Assembly: GCA_012514255.1 (NCBI GenBank)
Contig: JAAZAP010000273.1
Span: 1-26,411 of the forward strand
DNA length: 26,411 bases
Direction: 5' to 3'
DNA from: Bacteroidales bacterium
Lineage (GTDB): Bacteria > Bacteroidota > Bacteroidia > Bacteroidales > VadinHA17
The position numbers and the translations under genes were made by a program. This document shows positions 15,288-23,037 of the stretch, piece by piece (the stretch's first letter is position 1; the number at the start of each line of letters is the position of its first letter). The notes beneath the pieces were generated by a model that did not search any database, had not been told where the DNA came from, and was given only the letters and a program-made list of their open reading frames with translations.

Positions 15288-16988
15288 CCTGAATTGCCTG
15301 ACACGTTCTTCTATCATCTGACCAAGTTCAAGATGAAGATGCTCTGATACGGTCAGCACCGAATACTCCTTCATTTCCCATTTTTTAACTATGTCACTCA
15401 CAAAGGAGTCGCGGACTGCAAAGACCAGAATGGCCGGCACTTTCAATAAACCGTCAATCTTTTCATACCAGCATTCGTTGCTAAGTTCCATCTTTCCTAT
15501 TTCATCAACAACTATCACATCGGGGTTGCCGGTCATGGCTCCGGTCAGAGACTCCAGTCCGGTCTGAACGGCAGCCGGGATGATACAGTACCTGCCGATC
15601 TTCCTGGTTTCACTGTTATTGTCAGCACGTAAAAACGGAACCCTTGAACCTGACTCAATATCTATAAGGTCATACCCCGTTGTCTGGTTGCCGGTCATTA
15701 TTCGGGGGGTGTAAATACCTTTTACGTCTGCCTTGCCGGCTCTTAAAAGCTCAACCAGTTTGCGGGTCTGGGTTGTTTTTCCCTCTCCTATGTCTCCGGT
15801 AATAATATAGATATGCTTGGAAAGCTCCTTCTTTACCTCTGTGAGCCTCTGTTCAATCTGGGAAGTAAGAGAATATATCACAGATACCGGGTCCCTGAGA
15901 ATAACCTTTATATCCGGTACTGACGAAATCATCATCGGAAGGCTTTTAATTGACATCTCCATGGCAAAAGGCAACTGTCTGAAAGCCGTCCTGGCAAAAA
16001 AATCCTTCACTCTCTGATTGTTGAGTTCGGTTCCCAAAACAGAGAATCCCAGGATAACAATCGTTGCCCTGAAGTTCATCTTGATGCCCGTCTCCAGGCC
16101 TCTCATCCAGTCCCCCGACTGTATCTTTCCTATTACAAATGAGGCAGCCATTGTTATCAATATGAAACTGATCCACAGACGGGGTTTTCTAAGTTGTTTA
16201 AGTGCTCTTTTATATCTCACTATCCAGACTGTGACAATTGCCGCTATGGCAATGCTCCAGGCAGGCCAGGCAGTATAATTCAGAAGAATAAAAGCGGTAA
16301 TAATAAGTACAAAATTTACTAACAGCCACGTAACAGAATAATTGAACAGTTGCACGCCGGACACTATTTCATTTCTGTGTTGCCATACATTGCTCTGCCT
16401 GTATTCTGCCGGTTCTCTGACAAGACGCCTGCCCACAATCATCCCTGTAACACCAGCAATAACCCCCAGGGAAGCATAAATAACAGCCAGTGCAATAATA
16501 GGCGACCAGACAAGATCAAAATCAGTGTTCAACTGCTTCTCCGCATATTTCAGAAGGTCAGTGTAAATATTGGTAATATTAAATCCGTAAAAGATAATCA
16601 GGTTTAATATCTTGTGAAACAGGTTCCAGGTCATTGCAAATACAGCACCTGCGAGATACCCGATCACATTTCTGCCAAAAACCCCAGTAAAAAGCTCAAG
16701 CATGACCGACTGGCTGAAGATTGCAACCATCGGGCCAAAGATTACCCCGCTGGGTGACATTGTCTTCATCAGGGCACAGATTAACCCGGAACGCCAGAAT
16801 AAGCCTCTCTCTGACCACTTGTGGCTTGTCGAAATCATAATGATGATCCCGATTCCGGTGAGAAAATTGGAGCTGAATGGAATACGCAGGTTATGCAGAA
16901 AACTGCCGAGGACAATCTCTGATGCAGCCCAGATTGTGCCAATTATGGAAGCCTTGATCCACTTTTCATTAAGCCTGAGGCTGCTCAT
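15276..16988 (-). CDS. Membrane protein (ECF-transporter-like) fused to a THEP1-like NTPase
   Basis: This 570-residue protein joins a membrane part to a soluble NTPase. Residues 1-180 hold about six hydrophobic spans with short loops (for example ASEIVLGSF, SGVIFGPMVAIF, GVIAGVTGMIVG), like an ECF-type S component. Residues about 215-330 hold three or four more spans followed by a helical region with FSVLGTELNN, reminiscent of an ECF T component. From about 390 comes a P-loop NTPase: Walker A GDIGEGKTT at about 395 and Walker B VIVVDEIGKMEL at about 491-502, as in THEP1 (PF03266). The T- and S-component readings are weak-signal inference; the NTPase is clear. Its start overlaps the end of the DUF364 gene by 20 bases. 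It may import or handle molybdenum, a precursor or another cofactor. Confidence 0.78.
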   Translation of the reverse strand: MSSLRLNEKWIKASIIGTIWAASEIVLGSFLHNLRIPFSSNFLTGIGIIIMISTSHKWSERGLFWRSGLICALMKTMSPSGVIFGPMVAIFSQSVMLELFTGVFGRNVIGYLAGAVFAMTWNLFHKILNLIIFYGFNITNIYTDLLKYAEKQLNTDFDLVWSPIIALAVIYASLGVIAGVTGMIVGRRLVREPAEYRQSNVWQHRNEIVSGVQLFNYSVTWLLVNFVLIITAFILLNYTAWPAWSIAIAAIVTVWIVRYKRALKQLRKPRLWISFILITMAASFVIGKIQSGDWMRGLETGIKMNFRATIVILGFSVLGTELNNQRVKDFFARTAFRQLPFAMEMSIKSLPMMISSVPDIKVILRDPVSVIYSLTSQIEQRLTEVKKELSKHIYIITGDIGEGKTTQTRKLVELLRAGKADVKGIYTPRIMTGNQTTGYDLIDIESGSRVPFLRADNNSETRKIGRYCIIPAAVQTGLESLTGAMTGNPDVIVVDEIGKMELSNECWYEKIDGLLKVPAILVFAVRDSFVSDIVKKWEMKEYSVLTVSEHLHLELGQMIEERVRQFRSTG

Positions 16989-17784
16989 TTATAATGCAGG
17001 TTTTCCTGGCACAATACCTGAACAGATGGTATCCTGTCCCAAACTCTCTTATTATCTGAAACAGGAGCTCGGGTTTTTCAATCTTCGTGGCCCCGATAAT
17101 GTTCACCTTGTTTTCAAAAAGAACATCGGGGATTATGCTGCTGGAAGGTCCGGTAACAATTACCTTCGCCTCAGGTCTGATGACCGAAAGCAGTCCGTCA
17201 ATGGTATTATTCACCAGTGTCATCCCGGTGATTATTACCACATCCGACTCCGGGATTACCGTTGCATAATCCTCTGCCGGAATAAAGTATTTCATGCTCT
17301 CCCTGGTAAGTGCATTCCTGTTAAGTTCAAGAACATACAGTCTGTTATGGGTAGCAGAAACTGCTTCTATATATGAATGGAATGCACCTACAATTGTTAT
17401 TGTCATGCTACCTGACAAATCAATCAGTTCAATCGGATCTCTGTCTTCAATGATCCTGTATTTTCCACCTGACAAAATGGTTGACGAAATTGCATTCATT
17501 ACCGCTATTCTGAGAGTATCTATGGTATTTGACGACTTAGCAGTCTCAAACAGCGATGTAACGGTCTGTTCCCTGATATTCAACGGAGTAAAATCTCCAA
17601 AGTCACGATTCTGTTTTGTGCAGTGATGATGATTGCCCAACAGAGTGCTTGCAACTCCGTAGCTTCCGTCAGTAAGCCGTACTGCTGTCAGATAAGGACC
17701 GGAACAAACCTCATCAATTTTCAGATTCTCAACATGTTGTTTGTAGTTCCCCTTAAGAAACCCATATATGTCATCAAGTATCAT
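16969..17784 (-). CDS. DUF4213/DUF364 Rossmann-like protein, putative metal-chelating family
   Basis: The 271-residue protein opens with the DUF4213 pattern (VCSGPYLTAVRLTDGSYGVA, then LLGNHHHCTK and NAISS) and continues as DUF364: TITIVGAFHSYIE, the VLELN strand end, IPAEDYATVIPESDVVIITGMTLVNNTIDGLL, and VIVTGPSSSIIPDVLF. The family is soluble and Rossmann-like, and is often found with metal or molybdenum-enzyme genes; Pfam describes it as a putative heavy-metal chelation domain, without a proven reaction. The HHHC run at about residues 52-55 is a possible metal site. It starts inside the XdhC stop (4-base overlap) and ends 20 bases inside the next gene, so translation of the three genes is coupled. 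I expect a role in metal or cofactor supply to the molybdenum enzyme. Confidence 0.83.
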   Translation of the reverse strand: MILDDIYGFLKGNYKQHVENLKIDEVCSGPYLTAVRLTDGSYGVASTLLGNHHHCTKQNRDFGDFTPLNIREQTVTSLFETAKSSNTIDTLRIAVMNAISSTILSGGKYRIIEDRDPIELIDLSGSMTITIVGAFHSYIEAVSATHNRLYVLELNRNALTRESMKYFIPAEDYATVIPESDVVIITGMTLVNNTIDGLLSVIRPEAKVIVTGPSSSIIPDVLFENKVNIIGATKIEKPELLFQIIREFGTGYHLFRYCARKTCIINEQPQA

Positions 17785-18542
17785 TTCCTGTTCCTTACAT
17801 CAATTAGTTTAGCAAGAATACTTATTGATATCTCAGCCGGTGTAATTGCATTGAACTTGATACCAATTGGCATATCGACCCTTTCCAGCTCCTCACGGGT
17901 AAGGATATTCTCCTTCAGAAACCTGGTAACCAGCGCATCTATTTTTATTCTGCTTCCTATCAATCCTATATAGGCCGCCGGCTTCTTTCCTACTGCTGCC
18001 AGGACATCTTCATCCGAATCATGCCCGGGAGTGACAATTACACAATATGTGCTTGAATCAAATCTTATCTCTTCAGCTGCCTCAAGATACGGTTTGCATA
18101 TCCTGATATACCTTGTATTCTCACTTTTTTCAAAGATATCCTCCCTCCAATCAATGAGATAGGTTTCAAAACCAAGGTCGGGTGTATAACCGGCAAGGCA
18201 CTTGCCAATGTGCCCGGCCCCGAAGATGTAAAGCCTGGCCGGTTTCTTCAACGGCTCGAAGTAGACCGTAATATTACCACCGCAGGTCATTGACAGGTCA
18301 TCCTCAAGATTGTACTCTCTTGACTGGGGTGTCTGTTCCTTAATGATTGCTATGGCATCACTGATTACCTGCTGTTCTACTGCTCCGCCCCCTACTGTAC
18401 CTTCAAAGGTCCTGTCATCAAACACAATCATCTTTGCGCCGGCTTTTCCGGGAGTGGATCCTTTTACGGCCGTTACTATACACAAGACCGACTGACGGCT
18501 GTCTTTCAGGTAATCTGTTGTCTTAAATAAAAGATTATTCAT
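17781..18542 (-). CDS. XdhC/CoxI family molybdenum-cofactor maturation protein
   Basis: XdhC-type proteins bind the molybdenum cofactor, help its sulfuration and hand it to xanthine oxidase-family enzymes. The 253 residues show both family halves: an N-terminal CoxI part with VKGSTPGKAGAKMIV, GTVGGGAVE and the MTCGGN motif (C87, the likely cofactor-binding cysteine), and a C-terminal Rossmann part with LYIFGAGHIGK, YLIDWRE, VTPGHDSDEDVL and YIGLIGSR. The family length is normal. It heads the minus-strand maturation operon and overlaps the DUF364 gene by 4 bases. Its presence fits the MOP-like enzyme at 5231, the only molybdenum enzyme in the window. No promoter was found in the 44 bases between it and the broken ALDH gene, so it may rely on that gene's promoter. 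Confidence 0.93.
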   Translation of the reverse strand: MNNLLFKTTDYLKDSRQSVLCIVTAVKGSTPGKAGAKMIVFDDRTFEGTVGGGAVEQQVISDAIAIIKEQTPQSREYNLEDDLSMTCGGNITVYFEPLKKPARLYIFGAGHIGKCLAGYTPDLGFETYLIDWREDIFEKSENTRYIRICKPYLEAAEEIRFDSSTYCVIVTPGHDSDEDVLAAVGKKPAAYIGLIGSRIKIDALVTRFLKENILTREELERVDMPIGIKFNAITPAEISISILAKLIDVRNRK

Positions 18543-18586
18543 TGTTCGGATTTATCTGTACTATTAAAAATTTGATTTCAGCAACT

Positions 18587-19384
18587 TCATTCATCTGTTT
18601 CTTCTTCATGCATGATTTCAAGCTTTGCTGCCTGCCTGCCTACCCTGGTTGAACCTGTAACAGATAAGAGGGCCAAACGCCTGTCACCAGTGAATTTATC
18701 TCCGAGTACTGAACTTTTGGCTATTACCAGGTTAAAAACACCCTCAGGAACATCGTTTGCAGCCAGTACTCCTGCAATTACCTTATGCACAGCCACTGCC
18801 GAGAGCGGAGTCTTCGAACTTGGTTTCCATACCACTACATTACCTGCTGTTACGGCAAGCATCGTGTTCCACGCCCATACTGCCATCGGAAAGTTGAATG
18901 ATGTAACAATTCCTACAATGCCAAGCGGATGATACTGATCATACATCTTATGATCAGGCCGCTCTGACCTTAACATCACCCCATTCATCAACCTGGCCTG
19001 CCCAAGGGCAAAATCACAAATGTCAATCATCTCCTGAACCTCGCCCATGCCTTCCTGAATAATCTTACCGGCCTCTATGCTTATCAGCATACCCAGATCT
19101 TTCTTGTGTTCACGAAGCTTGAGGCTAACCTGTCTTATTATCTCAGCCCTCTGAGGAACTGGCAACCTGCGCCACTCCCTGGAAGCACGCTCCGCCAGTG
19201 TGATCATCTCCTCGTAATCATCATAATCGGCGCTCTTTACAGCTGCTATTACATATCCGTCAGAGGGATTCTCAGAATTTATTACCGGCCCATTTGTCTC
19301 TGCCCAGATCGTTCCGGTACATACTCCGTTATTGATTTTTTCTATCCCCAGTTTATCAAGAGTGACCTTAATAAGTCTATCCAA
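18587..19384 (-). pseudogene. Truncated ALDH7-family aldehyde dehydrogenase (aminoadipate-semialdehyde dehydrogenase-like)
   Basis: The 265 residues match the first half of ALDH7: EWRRLPVPQRAEIIRQ, GEVQEMIDICDFALGQ, HPLGIVGIVTSFNFPMAVWAWN, VVWKPSSKTPL and SVTGSTRVGRQAA. The homology stops there; twelve unrelated residues (KLEIMHEEETDE) lead to the stop. The glutamate and cysteine catalytic sites and the C-terminal half of a protein of about 510 residues are absent, and XdhC begins 44 bases on. No frameshift or stop lies inside the remaining half, so the loss looks like a single deletion or recombination, probably recent or tolerated. The start is a TTG at 19384; no ATG is near. Enzymes of this family oxidise aminoadipate semialdehyde in lysine breakdown. 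The fragment cannot be an active dehydrogenase. Confidence 0.85.
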
Positions 19385-19423
19385 TATAATAAGTGTCTAA
19401 GTGATTATTCCATTATGTTTTTT

Positions 19424-19431
19424 CAAAAATA
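19424..19431 (-). promoter_or_regulatory. Bacteroidota -7 box upstream of the truncated ALDH gene
   Basis: TATTTTTG on the minus strand matches TAnnTTTG and lies 40 bases before the TTG start. A well-spaced TTG/TTTG -33 element was not found. If active, it would now drive the XdhC operon through the ALDH remnant. Confidence 0.4.
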
Positions 19432-19598
19432 GAACCGTTATGCAAATTTTTACATAACAAAAATCATAATTGGAATATATTTAACAACACTCCGTTCAGG
19501 CATACTCTGCCCCGGAGAACCGGTTGTTTACATAATGATAATTCTTGTTAATCTGAAAATCAAAAATGCAATACCATGCATGTAGTTGATTATTAAAG

Positions 19599-19645
19599 AT
19601 ATTCATTACCATTCTTCGGCAACGGAAAGACCGGAGAATGAATAT
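19599..19645. other. Imperfect hairpin with a six-base bulge
   Basis: ATATTCATT and CTTCGG on the left pair with CCGGAGAATGAATAT on the right (19631-19645), with ACCATT bulged out on the left and one G-T pair. The loop is about 11 bases. There is no T-run, so its role is unknown. Confidence 0.4.
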
Positions 19646-19687
19646 CATTCATTTCTCAATATGCCTGAATTAAACTGTTAGTCCCGG

Positions 19688-19892
19688 AAAAATGAGTGAG
19701 ATTGTTAACTCCCGGTCCGGGCATTACAGAGAGAATGTGCCGGGAAAAAGAGTGAGAGTGCCCGCTCTCGCGTTACGTGTGGCAGGGGGGCAAGAGTGAT
19801 CCCATGGAATAAGAGTAAGAGTGCCCGCTCTAGCTCGGAGGGTGAGTGTGAGTGCGAGTTCTGAGAAAAAGAATGAGAGTGCTCGCTCTCGC
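19688..19892. repeat. Four decayed copies of a GAGTGAGAGTG repeat, spaced about 60 bases
   Basis: Copies lie at 19745-19771, 19808-19834 and 19866-19892, each 27 bases, starting A-rich and containing AAGAGTG or GAGAGTG, then CCCGCTCT or CTCGCTCT. A degenerate start of a fourth copy is at 19688-19704. Steps between copies are 57, 63 and 58 bases. The GAGAG/CTCTC core of each copy can fold on itself. The sequences between copies do not resemble one another. Confidence 0.6.
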
Positions 19893-19911
19893 TCTCACTC
19901 TCACTCTTTTT
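19866..19911 (-). terminator. Terminator of tRNA-Phe (possibly bidirectional)
   Basis: The arms AAAAAGAATGAGAGTG (19866-19881) and CACTCTCACTCTTTTT (19896-19911) pair over 16 bases with one mismatch around a 14-base loop. T-runs end the structure on both strands. It lies 5 bases past the tRNA 3' end on the minus strand. Confidence 0.72.
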
Positions 19912-19915
19912 AATG

Positions 19916-19988
<73 letters not shown>

Positions 19989-19999
19989 ATTTCGGACGG

Positions 20000-20030
20000 C
20001 AAATATACTGCATTTTTATTTTGTGTGCAA
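20000..20030 (-). promoter_or_regulatory. Bacteroidota-type promoter of tRNA-Phe
   Basis: On the minus strand, TTG (20030-20028) is followed after 20 bases by TATATTTG (20007-20000), a perfect TAnnTTTG box. The box ends 11 bases before the mature tRNA 5' end. This is the Bacteroidota primary sigma pattern. Confidence 0.78.
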
Positions 20031-20141
20031 CACCTGTAGCGCACTTTGTCAGAGGCCCTGACACAGGCCCGCAAAGGAAGTACGCAACCAGAGTTCTGAA
20101 ACCTGAATTCCTTCTTATCTTTGTCCATTCTACAGGAAAAT

Positions 20142-21380
20142 ATGGATCTGACACTGCATACCCTTCCCAACGGCATCAGACTGGTACACCTGCCCACGGC
20201 AAGCGCTGTGGCTCATTGCGGCATTATAATCAACGCAGGCTCACGCGATGAGCTGCCCGAAGAACACGGCGTGGCTCACTTCATTGAACATATGCTCTTC
20301 AAGGGCACAACGCATCGTAAGTCTTACCATATCCTCAGCCGCCTCGAGGATGTGGGTGGTGAACTCAACGCCTATACCACAAAGGAAGAGACAGCCATCC
20401 ACGCCTCCTTCCTTAAGGAACACTACCCCAGGGCTGCTGAACTGATATCCGACCTGCTCTTCTCCTCCACATTTCCCCCGGCCGAAATCGAAAAGGAGAA
20501 GGAGGTTGTCATAGAGGAGATCAACTCATATCTTGACAACCCGGCAGAATATATCTTTGATGAGTTTGAGGAGATGGTCTTCCCCGACCAGCCTATAGGA
20601 AGAAGTATTCTGGGCATGCCGGCAACGGTGAGGACAATCACGGGTGAAACCATCAGACGTTTTATCGCACGCAATTACTCACCCTCGCAGATGGTCTTCT
20701 GCTCGGTGGGTGCCATATCCCCCAGACAGATCATCACCCTCTTTGAAAAATATTTCAGCCATGCGCCTGCCGGCAAAGACTCACGAAGAAAAAGGTCAGA
20801 GTACCTTTACAGACCGGTAAACACGGAAAAGGAAACTGACACCTGGCAGAACCATTGCATCATAGGCAACATAGCCTATGATCTGCATGACCGCAGGCGA
20901 ATGGGGCTCTTCATGCTGAACAATATCCTCGGCGGGCAGGGGATGAACTCGCGCCTGAACCTCTCGCTTCGCGAAAAGCGAGGTTATGCATACAATGTTG
21001 AATCGGTCTACAATCCTTACACCGACACCGGACTGGTGACCATCTATTTCGGCACCGACAACCGCAACCTGGGCAAGAGTATAGCACTTATTCATAAAGA
21101 GCTGAACAGGCTTCGAAACCAATCGCTGGGCACCCTGCAACTCTCAAGGGCGAAGAACCAGATAAAGGGCTACCTGGCCAGGGCTTACGAGAACCACGAG
21201 AGCCTCATGCTCAGCCTCGGCAAGAGCCTCCTGATCTTTGACCGTATTGACACGATGGAAGAGACCTTCCGTAAGATAGATGCCGTCACCGCCGGTGAGC
21301 TGACAGAAACGGCACAGGCCATCTTTGACAGAACCTCTCTTTCAACCCTGATTTACAGGCAGAATGGAAAAAGATCTTGA
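20142..21380 (+). CDS. M16 family zinc metallopeptidase (processing peptidase/PqqF-like)
   Basis: A 412-residue insulinase-type peptidase. The inverted zinc motif HFIEH is at H46, E49 and H50, and a more distal helix, EKEKEVVIEEINSY, supplies the third metal-binding glutamate. The C-terminal half carries the usual R/Y pair region, SLREKRGYAYNVESVY, followed by FGTDNRN. The length fits a single-chain two-domain M16 protein. There is no signal peptide, so it is probably cytoplasmic. The start is the ATG at 20142, seven bases after AGGAAAAT; a TTG at 20121 in frame is weaker. Its end overlaps the methyltransferase start by 17 bases, so translation is coupled. Its substrate is not known. Confidence 0.93.
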   Translation: MDLTLHTLPNGIRLVHLPTASAVAHCGIIINAGSRDELPEEHGVAHFIEHMLFKGTTHRKSYHILSRLEDVGGELNAYTTKEETAIHASFLKEHYPRAAELISDLLFSSTFPPAEIEKEKEVVIEEINSYLDNPAEYIFDEFEEMVFPDQPIGRSILGMPATVRTITGETIRRFIARNYSPSQMVFCSVGAISPRQIITLFEKYFSHAPAGKDSRRKRSEYLYRPVNTEKETDTWQNHCIIGNIAYDLHDRRRMGLFMLNNILGGQGMNSRLNLSLREKRGYAYNVESVYNPYTDTGLVTIYFGTDNRNLGKSIALIHKELNRLRNQSLGTLQLSRAKNQIKGYLARAYENHESLMLSLGKSLLIFDRIDTMEETFRKIDAVTAGELTETAQAIFDRTSLSTLIYRQNGKRS

Positions 21381-21996
21381 CAGATACATCAGGGAGCACA
21401 GCACTCCCGAGGACAAGGTGCTGGAAGAACTCTACCGCCAGACACATCTCTATGTGGTTAATCCAAATATGGTCTCCGGACATATCCAGGGCAAGTTCCT
21501 GGAGATGCTCTCTTATATGATCCACCCTGATCAGATACTGGAGATAGGCACCTATACGGGCTACTCCGCCATCTGCCTGGCACGCGGGCTAAAGAGCGGC
21601 GGGCAACTGCACACCATTGAGATGAACGACGAGCTCAACGAGATGAGCACCCACTACTTCGGCCTTGCCGGCGTGGCCGACAGGGTGACACTTCATACGG
21701 GCAGAGCACAGGAGATCATCCCAACTCTTGAATGTACCTTCGACCTTGTCTTTATAGACGGAGATAAGCGTGAATATTGTGAGTATTACGATATTGTCTT
21801 CGACAGGGTGCGGCAGGGCGGTTTCATCATTGCCGACAACGTGCTCTGGGGAGGGAAGATTGAAGGCGAGGAGGCGCTGAAGGACCCCCAGACAAGGGGT
21901 GTAGTGATGTTCAATGAAAAGGTGCGCAGTGACCACATGGTGGAAAAAATAGTCCTGCCTCTCCGTGACGGCCTGATGATAATAAGAAAAAAGTAG
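21364..21996 (+). CDS. SAM-dependent O-methyltransferase (family 3, catechol/caffeoyl-CoA type)
   Basis: This 210-residue protein is a complete family 3 O-methyltransferase. Motif I reads ILEIGTYTGYSAICLA, followed by LHTIEMNDE. The metal- and substrate-site part reads FDLVFIDGDKREYCEYY, and the nearby FIIADNVLWGGKI gives the DN pair of the divalent-metal site. Enzymes of this type methylate hydroxyls on catechol-like or similar small molecules. The N-terminal NPNMVSGHIQGKFLEML helix is typical of the bacterial members. Function in this organism is unknown. It overlaps the M16 peptidase gene and is likely coexpressed with it and possibly with the gene at 22120. Confidence 0.92.
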   Translation: MEKDLDRYIREHSTPEDKVLEELYRQTHLYVVNPNMVSGHIQGKFLEMLSYMIHPDQILEIGTYTGYSAICLARGLKSGGQLHTIEMNDELNEMSTHYFGLAGVADRVTLHTGRAQEIIPTLECTFDLVFIDGDKREYCEYYDIVFDRVRQGGFIIADNVLWGGKIEGEEALKDPQTRGVVMFNEKVRSDHMVEKIVLPLRDGLMIIRKK

Positions 21997-22119
21997 CTTT
22001 GCTCCGTAATGACCAGGGATTGGAAAAATTGTACTGCCGCCTCGACAAGTCCGGATGATGATAAGACAATAATAATGGTGGTACGGTTTTTGAGCATATA
22101 CCTGAAAAATTCCAGGAAA

Positions 22120-22695
22120 ATGAAAAAGGCTATACTGTTCGTGTTTGTCTTATTTGCCGCCCTTTCGCTGACGGCACAGGACCTGCAGAAACTGGCAACC
22201 AAAGGTGCCGTAAGGCTTTTCGCCGACAAGGATGACCTTACATCGGTGATACAGATAATTCCCGACGCAACCATTGTTGAGGCTGTCAGTGCAGATACTC
22301 TCTTTACCCTTATCCGTTGGGAGGATATTGAGGGTTATGTTAAATCTGACAGGTTAACTGCGGCGCTGCCGGTGGTGACAACATCGCAACCCGAAGTGCA
22401 GCCCGTACAGGAAGCAGCGCCGGTACAGCCTGTGCCTGACGTACAGGCAAGGCAGGTGCCGACAGACAGGTTCCAGGCCCTGGTGGACAAGTACGGCTTT
22501 GACCTGGCCAAACCCATCTATCAGCATAAGGTATGGAAAGGCATCAGCTCGGATATGGCCCGTGACAGCTGGGGCAAACCTGTACAGATCAACCGGATGT
22601 ATGTTGACCGCAGCGTAGAGGAGGAATGGATCTATTCACAGAAATACCTCTATTTCAGGGACGGGCTGCTGGTCGACTGGGGTCCGGTGAGATAG
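22120..22695 (+). CDS. Secreted SH3-like/SmpA-like protein of unknown function
   Basis: The 191-residue protein starts with a clear signal peptide (MKKAILFVFVLFAALSL, cut near TAQ). Residues about 25-75 look like a bacterial SH3 domain (AVRLFADKDD, IRWEDIEGYVKSDRL). A Pro/Val/Gln-rich linker follows, then a C-terminal domain with KVWKGISSDMARDSWGKP and EEEWIYSQKYLYFRDG, a pattern seen in SmpA/OmlA-like and DUF2845-like proteins. It is probably periplasmic; there is no lipobox cysteine. I chose the ATG at 22120 because AGGAAA precedes it and it begins the signal peptide; the longer frame from 22009 is not supported. It may be in the M16-methyltransferase operon, 123 bases on. Confidence 0.82.
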   Translation: MKKAILFVFVLFAALSLTAQDLQKLATKGAVRLFADKDDLTSVIQIIPDATIVEAVSADTLFTLIRWEDIEGYVKSDRLTAALPVVTTSQPEVQPVQEAAPVQPVPDVQARQVPTDRFQALVDKYGFDLAKPIYQHKVWKGISSDMARDSWGKPVQINRMYVDRSVEEEWIYSQKYLYFRDGLLVDWGPVR

Positions 22696-22714
22696 CACAT
22701 AACATAACTAAATA

Positions 22715-22771
22715 TGCCGGCGCCCTGAAGGGTCCACCGGCACAACACCAGGAACGCCCGCAAAGGGCGTT
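22715..22771 (+). terminator. Tandem hairpins after the secreted-protein gene
   Basis: A hairpin closed by TGCCGG/CCGGCA (22715-22720/22737-22742) is followed by AACGCCC-GCAAA-GGGCGTT (22753-22771), a perfect 7-bp stem with a five-base loop. Only a weak T-rich stretch follows, so these are likely weak terminators or RNA stabilisers. Confidence 0.5.
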
Positions 22772-22800
22772 TCGCATTTACAAGATAGGTGCTCGCTAAA

Positions 22801-22850
22801 GGCGCCTCATATAAAGCAATAAGGGCGCCCCTTATCTGAGGCGCCATTTT
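22801..22850. terminator. Nested, bidirectional terminator between the secreted gene and tRNA-Gly
   Basis: GGCGCCTCA (22801-22809) pairs with TGAGGCGCC (22837-22845), with an inner near-palindrome AAGGGCGCCCCTT at 22821-22833. TTTTT follows on the plus strand and TTT on the minus strand. It can serve the plus-strand gene and the tRNA on the other strand. Confidence 0.65.
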
Positions 22851-22857
22851 TCATCTG

Positions 22858-22930
<73 letters not shown>

Positions 22931-22941
22931 AATTGTGACTG

Positions 22942-22970
22942 CAAAAATAACACTTTTTTCAAAATTACAA
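22942..22970 (-). promoter_or_regulatory. Bacteroidota-type promoter of tRNA-Gly
   Basis: On the minus strand, TTG (22970-22968), an 18-base gap, then TATTTTTG (22949-22942), matching TAnnTTTG. It lies 11 bases before the tRNA 5' end. Confidence 0.75.
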
Positions 22971-23037
22971 TACCAAAATCTTTCCTGATCTGTGCCTCAA
23001 TAAGATATTCCGGATGCGCATATATCCAGCAGATCAA

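Larger units (their letters stand above)
19385..19915. other. 530-base intergenic region with promoter, hairpin and repeats
   Basis: There is no credible gene here; the reading frames through it are low-complexity. It holds a -7-like box at 19424-19431 for the truncated ALDH gene, an imperfect hairpin at 19599-19645, and a run of decayed GAGTGAGAGTG-type repeats from 19688 to 19911 ending in the tRNA-Phe terminator. The 19435-19600 part is AT-rich and I see nothing else in it. Confidence 0.7.

Noticed and set aside
16702..17376. 224-codon open frame on the plus strand
   Set aside because: Antisense to the NTPase fusion and DUF364 genes, with no recognisable domain and no ribosome site.
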